This document shows positions 54,920 through 62,584 of a stretch of DNA of 64,000 nt, piece by piece. Origin of the DNA: DTLC01 sp964555645 (GTDB lineage: Bacteria > Verrucomicrobiota > Verrucomicrobiia > Limisphaerales > DTLC01). The notes below the pieces were generated by a model. It did not search any database, was not told where the DNA came from, and worked only from the letters and a program-made list of their open reading frames with translations. Position 1 is the stretch's first letter; every line of letters starts with the position of its first letter. A program made the position numbers and the translations under genes. The stretch covers positions 186,001 to 250,000 of the forward strand of contig CAZKTA010000002.1 in NCBI GenBank assembly GCA_964555645.1. Direction: 5' to 3'.

Positions 54920-55558
54920 TTACGTTTCGGCCCGCGCCGCTGCCTGAGCGAGTTCAACAAAATTTTTCAACAGTTGCAGACCGACACTCTGGCTTTTCTC
55001 AGGATGAAATTGCACAGCATACACATTCCGGTACCACACCGCAGACGCAAACACATCCCCGTAAACGGTCCTGCCAACCACAATGTCCTTGTCACCTGGC
55101 TTAGGGTAAAAACTGTGTACAAAATAGAAGTAGCTGCGATCCGGGATGCGCCTGAATAGCGGACAATCTGGCTTCAGAATTTCCACCTGATTCCAACCAA
55201 TCTGTGGCACCTTCAGCCCTGCGCGGTCGGTGAACCTGACGACCTTCCCGTTGAAATACCCGAAACCTGGCGCTGTGCTGTTGAATTCTTCACTTCGCTC
55301 AAATAACAGTTGGTATCCGACGCAAATACCGAGAAATAACCCGCCTGCTTGAATGAATTGCTTGCAAGCATCGAACAAGTTTTGCCTGGCTAACCCGCCA
55401 ACGCAATCGTCAAATGCGCCTACGCCAGGTAAAACAACCGCCTGTGCACGGCCGAGTTGCGCCGGGGCAGTAACAAGTTCAACCTGTGCCCCAACTGCGA
55501 CCAGCGCACGATGTACACTGCGCAGGTTCCCTGCACCGTAATCAATCAGCGCAATCAC
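54920..55558 (-). CDS. hisH: Imidazole glycerol phosphate synthase, glutaminase subunit
   Basis: 212 residues from GTG 55558, which has AGGTG 6 bases upstream and gives the standard start MIALIDYGAGNLRSV. Class I amidotransferase: nucleophile Cys in FLGICVGYQLLFE, His and Glu in AVQFHPEKSQSVGLQLL. It supplies ammonia to HisF. No hisF is adjacent. It lies 46 bases downstream of adk on the same strand. A TTG at 55582 extends the frame by eight residues but fits less well. Confidence 0.95.
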   Translation of the reverse strand: MIALIDYGAGNLRSVHRALVAVGAQVELVTAPAQLGRAQAVVLPGVGAFDDCVGGLARQNLFDACKQFIQAGGLFLGICVGYQLLFERSEEFNSTAPGFGYFNGKVVRFTDRAGLKVPQIGWNQVEILKPDCPLFRRIPDRSYFYFVHSFYPKPGDKDIVVGRTVYGDVFASAVWYRNVYAVQFHPEKSQSVGLQLLKNFVELAQAAARAET

Positions 55559-55604
55559 GGCTAACACCTGACAAATTGGCAACTACAACCTGTTGCCGAT
55601 GGTC

Positions 55605-56363
55605 TCATCCGAGCTGTTGCAGCGCAGCCACAGTCAGTTGGTACACTTCCTCAGGGGAGCCATCGGCAGGAATGCTGATCAACAGACCCACCTGCTTATA
55701 GTACTCGATCAGAGGCGCGGTGCTTTTCTGGTACACGTCAAGTCGAACGCGGATGGCCTCCGGTCTGTCATCATCGCGAATGATGAGTTGTGTACCGCAG
55801 TTGTCACAGACGCCCTCAACACGCGGCTTGCGTGTTCGGATGTGGAACACGGCTTTGCACTTCGGACAGGTGCGCCGGCCACTCAGGCGTGCTACGATCA
55901 ATTCAACCGGCGATTCCAAATTCAAGACCGCATCCAACTTTAGTCGTTCAGCCGATAACATTTGCTCGAGTGCTTCGGCCTGGGGCACGGTGCGCGGGAA
56001 ACCGTCCAGTAGAAACCCGGTCGGCCATCGCAAACAATGCACCCGCTCGCGCACCAGCGCAATCACGGTGTCATCAGGCACAAGTTCGCCCCGTTGCATG
56101 TAATCGAGCGCTTCCTTCAGCGCCGGGCTGAGCATGGCTGGATCAAACGCTTTAGCTGCGCGGAAAATGTCGCCTGTGGCAAGATGACACGGCCCGAGCC
56201 GCGCGCTTAGCAGCTCGGCTTGTGTACCTTTGCCCACCCCAGGCGCGCCCAGCAATACAAGCCGATACGCACGTTGTCCGGGCGGCACGGTCAGTTCGGG
56301 TTTGATATCGGTGGCTTCTAGCCACGACTTCAACCATGGCGCTTTGTCGCGTTGAACGTTCAT
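55605..56363 (-). CDS. adk: Adenylate kinase with zinc-type LID and N-terminal extension
   Basis: 252 residues from ATG 56363. P-loop LLGAPGVGKGTQAELLS, AMP site LATGDIFR, FLLDGFPRTVPQAEAL, and a LID with four cysteines (RTCPKCKAVFHI ... VCDNCG) that should bind zinc, followed by RDDDRPEAIRVRLDVY. About 33 residues precede the first strand, longer than usual. The frame stays open to 56531, so the true extension might be longer still. It makes ADP from ATP and AMP. Confidence 0.93.
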   Translation of the reverse strand: MNVQRDKAPWLKSWLEATDIKPELTVPPGQRAYRLVLLGAPGVGKGTQAELLSARLGPCHLATGDIFRAAKAFDPAMLSPALKEALDYMQRGELVPDDTVIALVRERVHCLRWPTGFLLDGFPRTVPQAEALEQMLSAERLKLDAVLNLESPVELIVARLSGRRTCPKCKAVFHIRTRKPRVEGVCDNCGTQLIIRDDDRPEAIRVRLDVYQKSTAPLIEYYKQVGLLISIPADGSPEEVYQLTVAALQQLG

Positions 56364-56538
56364 AATTGCTCTTTGTTCATCAGTGTAAAAGCGGGGCAAG
56401 GCTCGACAAAACTCGCGCCGTGTGCAAGCTGTTTTTTGCATTGGGGCGGTCGTTGAAAGCTGAACAGAATAAAAAATCCGTCCAACAGCACCAAACTTCA
56501 AAATTGAAACATTCGCCGGCCCGGTTAGCATCTTGCCG

Positions 56539-57162
56539 ATGAGTACGGCGGGTCATCGGGTCAGCCGTGCCACAATCGAGCACCTGCAGCAGTTGCGTGC
56601 GCTGTGGCAAGCGGCCGAACTGCCGGCGTGGGAACTGGAGAAACGACTCACCGAGTTTCAAGTGGTCGAAACTCAGGATGGGATCGTACTTGGTGCAGTT
56701 GGTCTGCAAATAGTCGACCGGCAGGGCAAGATCCATAGTGAAGCGTTCGCAGACCCGAGCTTGGCTGATGAACTGCGTTGGCTGTTGTGGGACCGGCTAT
56801 CCTCGATCGCCCAAAATTACGGCTTGGTACGGCTTTGGACACAAGAACGCGCGCCGTTTTGGCAAAAGGTGGGTATGGCACCGGCAACTATGGACGAATT
56901 AAAAAAGCTGCCTGCAGGTTGGAAAAGCCTGTATCCGCGCTGGTTGACAGTCCAGTTGCGAGACGAGGTAGCCGCAACCTCGTTGGACCGCGAATTTGCG
57001 TTGTTCGAGCAGGCCGAAAAACAACGCACTCAACGCATTCTTAAACAGGCGCGTGTGCTGCGTACAGTTGCCACGCTGATCGTAACAGTCCTGTTCCTTT
57101 TTGTACTTGCTGTGCTGATCCATCTTTTAACACAGCAAATGTCTTCGCAGCCTCAACCTTAA
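56539..57162 (+). CDS. GNAT-like protein with C-terminal membrane helix
   Basis: 207 residues. The middle resembles small GNAT acetyltransferases (VLGAVGLQIVDRQGKIHSEAFADP, YGLVRLWTQERAPFWQKVGM, LPAGWKSLYPRW). The usual R-G-x-G acetyl-CoA loop is absent: after the expected strand the sequence is SLADELRWLLWDRL. A charged helix then leads to one membrane segment near the C-terminus (about 180-200), so it may be tail-anchored. Divergent from adk. Activity is doubtful. Confidence 0.75.
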   Translation: MSTAGHRVSRATIEHLQQLRALWQAAELPAWELEKRLTEFQVVETQDGIVLGAVGLQIVDRQGKIHSEAFADPSLADELRWLLWDRLSSIAQNYGLVRLWTQERAPFWQKVGMAPATMDELKKLPAGWKSLYPRWLTVQLRDEVAATSLDREFALFEQAEKQRTQRILKQARVLRTVATLIVTVLFLFVLAVLIHLLTQQMSSQPQP

Positions 57163-57199
57163 CAAATGCACTATTCCAACCAAATAAACACGCCAGACA

Positions 57200-57988
57200 A
57201 TGCTTTCCGAAGACGCATTTTTTGATTTTACGTGCCCGTACTGCGGCTCGACACTGTCGTTTCCTGCGGCGAGTTCAGGGCGCCTCGTGTCTTGCACTGG
57301 GTGTGCCGAAGCAATTATTGCCCCCGCTCAAGGTGGCACTGTAGCCGGCAAAATACCTGTGCCGATCCAGACAACACGCCTTGTTCTGCGCAGGTTCAAG
57401 CCGACCGACTGGAAAGACCTGCTGGCGTTGATGTCGAATGAGGATTTGTTCAAATACATCGAAGGCGGGCCGCTGACTGAAGAAGAGGTGCTGCGTTGGA
57501 TCGAAAGTGATAGCTACGTCAAACTCACTACGCGCGACCAGCCTTTCAATCTAGGTATTGAATTTGCCGAAACCGGCAAACTGATCGGGTGTTTAACTCT
57601 GAGATTCTTGCCTACAAAATGGTTGTACGGTGGATTCGAAATTCAACCCAAACACCTTGCGCTTGAACCAACCGACTTCTTCGACCCGTACGCTGAGCAA
57701 GCACAACTGATGGTATTTGTGCACCCGGCACATCAGAGAAAAGGTATTGCAACGGAAGCCGCCGAGGCAGCGCTCGAGTTTTGCTTTGGTGTTCTCAGTG
57801 TGCATCGTGTGATTGCAGAGTGCATTGCCGAAAACGTCGCTGCAATCAACCTGTGCGAGAAACTCGGCATGCGGTGCGAAGCCAAACACATTAAAGCGGC
57901 AGCCGTGCACTGCAAGTGGCACGACATGTTTACTTTCGCGCTGCTGTACGAAGAGTTCTTCGCGGGGCCTGAAAGCCAAGTACAGTAA
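57200..57988 (+). CDS. Zinc-ribbon GNAT N-acetyltransferase (RimJ/RimL-like)
   Basis: 262 residues. The first 50 form a small zinc ribbon (CPYC ... CTGC). The rest is a GNAT domain of the RimJ/RimL group: TTRLVLRRFKPTDWKDLLALMSNEDL, LMVFVHPAHQRKGIATEAAEAAL with an intact acetyl-CoA loop, and HRVIAECIAENVAAINLCEKLGMR. It may acetylate a protein or small molecule; the substrate is unknown. It starts 38 bases after the tail-anchored GNAT-like gene, so the two are probably co-transcribed. Confidence 0.9.
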   Translation: MLSEDAFFDFTCPYCGSTLSFPAASSGRLVSCTGCAEAIIAPAQGGTVAGKIPVPIQTTRLVLRRFKPTDWKDLLALMSNEDLFKYIEGGPLTEEEVLRWIESDSYVKLTTRDQPFNLGIEFAETGKLIGCLTLRFLPTKWLYGGFEIQPKHLALEPTDFFDPYAEQAQLMVFVHPAHQRKGIATEAAEAALEFCFGVLSVHRVIAECIAENVAAINLCEKLGMRCEAKHIKAAAVHCKWHDMFTFALLYEEFFAGPESQVQ

Positions 57989-58007
57989 ACGATCGCCCCA
58001 CCCTCAG

Positions 58008-59453
58008 ATGAACACTCATCCCATGCAGTTTATGCTGTGGCGCAGATGCGCACGTCTAGCTGCGCTTGTGTTACTGGCATGGATAATCCTTGAACTGACA
58101 CACATTGCTTATGCGCAGTTTGGGGTATTTCTTGCGACCAAAACGCTCACCAATTTCCAGCTTGGTTGGACCGACCTCGGCCCCACAACCGCTTACACTG
58201 TGCAATATCGTGATAACCTATATGACCATCCGTGGCTAAACGCGCCGCATGCCGTGCCTTGGCCAGTAAATGTGCTGACATGGACTGACCCGCGTACAAA
58301 CCCTGCGCCACAAAGGTTTTACCGCGTAATTGCAGTCGAAGCTCCACACCGGGGGCGACTGCTTTCAAGCACAGCCGTCGGCTTATACTCACGCTCTGAA
58401 TTGGCATTCATTTTCTGGATGGCCGGCATCCCTATCACACCACAGTACGGCGTTGAGCTAGTCAAACTTCGGTATGAGACAGTCAATCCAAGCGGCGGCA
58501 AAGCAATCGCCTCCGGGCTGCTTGTACTTCCACAAGGCCTGACTAACAATCTACCACTGGTAAGCTATCAACACGGCACGGTCACAAGGACTAACGACGC
58601 ACCTTCGATGACGACATCGTTTGACAGTGAGGTAATGGTGGCTGTTGTCATGGCAAGCTGCGGTTATGTGACGGTTGTAGCTGACTACCTCGGGCTGGGC
58701 GAGTCGCCCCCACTGCATCCGTATCATCACGCATGGACTGAGGCGACCGCGTGCGTGGATATGTTACGCGCCGCCAGAGCATACTGCACAAATTACAGCC
58801 GGACATTGAACGGTAAGTTGTTCCTTGCGGGGTATTCACAAGGCGGCCATGCTACAATGGCACTGCATCGCGAGCTTGAAACCTACCACTCAGACGAATT
58901 CACTGTGACAGCATCTGCGCCTATGGCAGGTGCATACGATCTATCAGGCACTACATTGGACGACTTTCTCTCGGATCGGCCAAAGCCAAATCCGTATTAC
59001 TATGCTTACCTACTTGCGGCGTATGTAGAGGTTTACCGGCTTGCGCCGAGTTTGGCGGAAATTCTTGTGCCACCGTACAACACAACCCTGCCCCCGTTGC
59101 TCAAAGGCAATGCAGCAGGCGCACAAATCAACGCTGCGATGCCGGCCGACCCGCGCCAGATGATCAAGCCAGAGTACATGACCGCACTCCAACAACGTGC
59201 CGATCATCCGTTTCGAATCGCTCTTCGAGACAACGACGTTTACATTTGGAAACCGCGTGCACCAATCCGATTTTACCATTGTGGTGGTGACCAGGACGTC
59301 CTTATCGCAAACTCGCACTTGGCTACAAACGTAATGGCTGGTCTGGGCGCAACCAACGTTGCGCTTGTCATACCATCGGCAACATACGACCATCGCGCCT
59401 GTGCAATGCCAAGTCTGCTAGCCGCAAAATCATGGTTCGATTCGCTGAAATAG
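58008..59453 (+). CDS. Secreted alpha/beta hydrolase (lipase/esterase-like)
   Basis: 481 residues. A signal peptide (about 1-36, ending near AYA), then a short beta module with AYTVQYRDNLYDHPWL ... RFYRVIAVEAP (the FYR type also seen at 25.6 kb), and an alpha/beta hydrolase. The nucleophile Ser is in LAGYSQGGHATM; the acid is likely Asp in CGGDQDVLI and the base His in YDHRAC. It resembles bacterial secretory lipases that degrade esters outside the cell. ATG 58008 is used because the longer frame overlaps the preceding gene. Confidence 0.9.
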   Translation: MNTHPMQFMLWRRCARLAALVLLAWIILELTHIAYAQFGVFLATKTLTNFQLGWTDLGPTTAYTVQYRDNLYDHPWLNAPHAVPWPVNVLTWTDPRTNPAPQRFYRVIAVEAPHRGRLLSSTAVGLYSRSELAFIFWMAGIPITPQYGVELVKLRYETVNPSGGKAIASGLLVLPQGLTNNLPLVSYQHGTVTRTNDAPSMTTSFDSEVMVAVVMASCGYVTVVADYLGLGESPPLHPYHHAWTEATACVDMLRAARAYCTNYSRTLNGKLFLAGYSQGGHATMALHRELETYHSDEFTVTASAPMAGAYDLSGTTLDDFLSDRPKPNPYYYAYLLAAYVEVYRLAPSLAEILVPPYNTTLPPLLKGNAAGAQINAAMPADPRQMIKPEYMTALQQRADHPFRIALRDNDVYIWKPRAPIRFYHCGGDQDVLIANSHLATNVMAGLGATNVALVIPSATYDHRACAMPSLLAAKSWFDSLK

Positions 59454-59636
59454 ACGACTTGCGTTCTGGAAACGGCTTTTCGGATGCACACGCCACGCCT
59501 ACTGGGAATCTACCCCGGACAAACGCTACGAACCTATTCCGGGGTCGCGCCCTATGGCCGAATCACAAATTCAATATTCCAGTGGCACTTAGGAAAGCTG
59601 CCTTGCCACAGCATCCGTAAAGCGTAGATTTGTAAT

Positions 59637-61430
59637 GTGTCACAACAAAAAAACGATCCGGAACACCTATGCACTCTAGCGTCGAGAGGCGCTGATGCAA
59701 ACCGCGGCGAACTTGAATGTCTGCCGGCACAACTGAGTGGGATTAAACCGCCGCAATTCGAGTTAGTCTCGCTGTTGGGTGTGGACTATTTTCACGTAAA
59801 AACTGCTGATGGCGGTGATTTGTACCTGACACGGTTCGGGCTACGAATGTGGCAGAATCTGTTGCCACAAAACTGGTATTCACGCGAGTGGTTTGAATCA
59901 AAACGTGAACGGCTCGAAGGTAGCAGCACAATTTACAAAGTTCCGACCCGCCCGGTAAACGGACGTGCGTTGCAACTTGTTGTCAAATGGTCGCGTGTGG
60001 GTGAGGCAGTCCCGCTGGACACACTCACGATCACAAAATTCATTAATGCTGAGTTTAACAGTCCGTTCGAAGAATTCGCCTTGTTAATGGAACTGCGCAG
60101 GAGTGAACTTGGCCCGCCGGACATTAGAGTCCGCACACAAAGGCCACTGGCAATCTTTGTGCCGAGCCAACGGCTTCAACTTTGGCAAACAGGCAGGTCC
60201 GAAGACAAAATCCGGGCCAAAATAGCGCGCCATCCAGGAGTGGAGCTGGACATACTGCGGCAATACGTGCTGTTGTTTGGTTGGATTGACGGGCTTGACG
60301 CGGTCAAAGCCGCTGACACGCTCGGGCTTGAAGGCCGTGCGCGGGCTGAATTCTTTGCACGTGTAACAAGCCTTGCCAACCACGAACTTCTACTCAAGGG
60401 GTATCGCGTAATTGACATGAAACCCGAGCATGTGATCTTACGGTTCCGGCGCCGTGGCGAATTGCTGCGCGAGCGCAGCGGGCAAATCGCTTACGCGCTG
60501 GTCGATTACGAACTGCTTGAGCGCACGCCAGAGCATGAGCAGGCCGTGCGCACGGCCAATCGGCAGATTTACCTTAAACACATGGCGCGGCGGTTCGATG
60601 CGCAACTGGCAAAACCGCCCCCTGAACACCTTCGCTCAACAAACCTGCTGGGCGTGGATTACGTGTTCGGCCGCGCCGAAAGCACGGGCGGCTTGATCTG
60701 GGTGGTCGGCAAAGACCCGGACCTGTTCAACTATTTCCTGCCAGAACGCTGGCGGCGCACGCCGAAGCGGAGTCTGTCCGACCGAAACCGTGTATTCCAC
60801 ACGCGGACCAAGGACAACATCAACCTGGTTTGGAAGGTATCGCGCATGGGCGAGGTGCCCGAGTTCGGCGAGTTGCATACCAACGCCAATGCCGCCAACG
60901 CACACGGCTACAACAGTCCGTTCGAGGAGTTTGCTTATGCGCTTGAGCTTGCGCATGCCGGCATTAAGACCGTGTACCCACGTGCAATTTACATGACTGG
61001 ACGCAAAGGCCGCAGTCCACACGAGATGCAAGATAATCGGCGGTTCATTTCGCTGGCACATTTACGCACGCCTGAAGGCGAACCAGCAGTGCGCCAGGAT
61101 TGTGATTACATAACAATCTGGGGGTATTGGAACGGGCCGGATGAACTGCTGGCTGTACAAGACGGCAGTTATTACACGGCTGTAAACGTTGAGCAGGCGC
61201 AACAGCAAGGACTAATCTCCGCCGGCATGCTCAATGAATTATTGCTCGCAACTAAAGCCAAACTAGCTGCCACAGGTTTCGAAGACTTGAGCTTGAAACC
61301 AGATCATTTGCTGATGTCGCTCGGACCGGACGGCAAAATTGTTTTGGATGAAACCGGCAAACCTGAATTGCGCCTGTGCAACCTCGAGCTGGTACGGAAA
61401 CTTCCCGTTACCCAATCCGGCACAACCTGA
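59637..61430 (+). CDS. Tandem protein-kinase-like protein, second module degenerate
   Basis: 597 residues; no family I can name. Two homologous modules (about 44-320 and 338-590) each start LLGVDY and share K-x-SR-x-GE, then NSPFEEFA-x-x-x-EL, then a KP[ED]H motif. In module 1, Lys117 (VVKWSR), Asp260 in VIDMKPEHVIL and Asp290 in LVDYELL are placed like the kinase Lys, catalytic Asp and DFG Asp. In module 2, Lys400 is kept but the Asp positions are Ser552 (LSLKPDH) and Asn582 (LCNLE). Both modules have exactly 30 residues between these positions. The start is GTG 59637. Kinase-like fold is inference from motif spacing. Confidence 0.8.
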   Translation: MSQQKNDPEHLCTLASRGADANRGELECLPAQLSGIKPPQFELVSLLGVDYFHVKTADGGDLYLTRFGLRMWQNLLPQNWYSREWFESKRERLEGSSTIYKVPTRPVNGRALQLVVKWSRVGEAVPLDTLTITKFINAEFNSPFEEFALLMELRRSELGPPDIRVRTQRPLAIFVPSQRLQLWQTGRSEDKIRAKIARHPGVELDILRQYVLLFGWIDGLDAVKAADTLGLEGRARAEFFARVTSLANHELLLKGYRVIDMKPEHVILRFRRRGELLRERSGQIAYALVDYELLERTPEHEQAVRTANRQIYLKHMARRFDAQLAKPPPEHLRSTNLLGVDYVFGRAESTGGLIWVVGKDPDLFNYFLPERWRRTPKRSLSDRNRVFHTRTKDNINLVWKVSRMGEVPEFGELHTNANAANAHGYNSPFEEFAYALELAHAGIKTVYPRAIYMTGRKGRSPHEMQDNRRFISLAHLRTPEGEPAVRQDCDYITIWGYWNGPDELLAVQDGSYYTAVNVEQAQQQGLISAGMLNELLLATKAKLAATGFEDLSLKPDHLLMSLGPDGKIVLDETGKPELRLCNLELVRKLPVTQSGTT

Positions 61431-61487
61431 TCGCGCACCTGGTGGCCTGCCCATAACGACACTAGACGCAGAACGGGAAGTTTTGCA

Positions 61488-62396
61488 GTGTTTGGGTTGC
61501 ATGCAGTAAAAGTTGCGATAGTATCACAACCGATGCACACAGGTAACGCGTCAGTGAACACCACAGAAAGTGCAAACGGACCGCATGCTCAGGGTAAAAC
61601 CAGCAAACGTGCGCAGCCGCTAGCAGGCGTGCGTGTTGTTGTCACACGGACACGTGACCAGGCACCGGAGTTAACCCAACCACTTGCCGAGCGCGGCGCC
61701 GAGGTATTGGAGATCCCGGTCATTAAAATTGAACCACCGTCACAATTCAACGACCTAAACGATGCACTGCAGACACTTGGTGAATACGACTGGCTTGTGT
61801 TTACTAGCGTCAATGGCGTACGCGCGTTCTTTGACTACTTCTTCAAAACATTCGAAGACCTACGTGACATCGGCGCAGTACGAATAGCGGCTGTTGGCCC
61901 CGCCACAGCAGCCAAGATCAGGGAACTACACCTCAAAGTTGACGTGATGCCTACCGAGCACGTCGGCGCAAAAATTGCGGGTGCAATCGCCAAGTACCAG
62001 AACATCGAAAATGTCAAAATCTGTTTGCTCAGGGCTGAAGGCGCAAACCCTGACCTACCGCGCGCATTAGAGGCGCTGGGCGCAATCGTGGACGATATCC
62101 CGTGCTATCGCACGGTAATGGACACGGATGATCCGGCGGGTGCAGCTGCACAATTGCTCGAAAAAGGCACCGACTGGATCACTTTTACCAGTGGCTTAAC
62201 GGTAAAGTTTTTTAATGCACGGTTCGACATCGTCCAACTGCTCAAAAAGTTTCCGCAAATCAAATTTGCTTCGATCGGTCCTGAAACAAGCGCAGCTCTG
62301 ACTGCACTTGGAGTCACTGCTACCGTTGAAGCTAAAAAACATACTGTCGACGGGCTTGTGGCCGCACTAGAAAAACACTTGCGCGCATGTGCTTGA
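61488..62396 (+). CDS. hemD: Uroporphyrinogen-III synthase
   Basis: 302 residues from GTG 61488 (GGGAAG 7 bases upstream); ATG 61533 is the next candidate. After a disordered lead of about 45 residues the HemD fold runs GVRVVVTRTRDQAPELTQPLAERGAEVLEIP, WLVFTSVNGVRAFF, RIAAVGPATA, ICLLRAEGANPDLPRALEALG, YRTV, WITFTSGLTVKFF and FASIGPETSAALTALG. It closes hydroxymethylbilane with D-ring inversion in haem and corrin synthesis. No other haem gene is in view. Confidence 0.92.
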   Translation: MFGLHAVKVAIVSQPMHTGNASVNTTESANGPHAQGKTSKRAQPLAGVRVVVTRTRDQAPELTQPLAERGAEVLEIPVIKIEPPSQFNDLNDALQTLGEYDWLVFTSVNGVRAFFDYFFKTFEDLRDIGAVRIAAVGPATAAKIRELHLKVDVMPTEHVGAKIAGAIAKYQNIENVKICLLRAEGANPDLPRALEALGAIVDDIPCYRTVMDTDDPAGAAAQLLEKGTDWITFTSGLTVKFFNARFDIVQLLKKFPQIKFASIGPETSAALTALGVTATVEAKKHTVDGLVAALEKHLRACA

Positions 62397-62584
62397 GCCG
62401 AACACACAAGCGCAACCGATCCGCACACTCACCAACACGTACGCGAACAAAACTGCCGGTATTATTGTCAAACTTGGTACCGGGCAATTTGTCCTGGCAA
62501 AAACCACCGGCGCAGCACTAAATCATGCACCCGATGCTTGCGCGCCGGGCATGCCCGGAGCAAGACTTTGTTCAGGTCTGATTC

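Noticed and set aside
57813..58007. Upstream extension of the hydrolase frame
   Set aside because: It overlaps the acetyltransferase gene in another frame and would bury the signal peptide.
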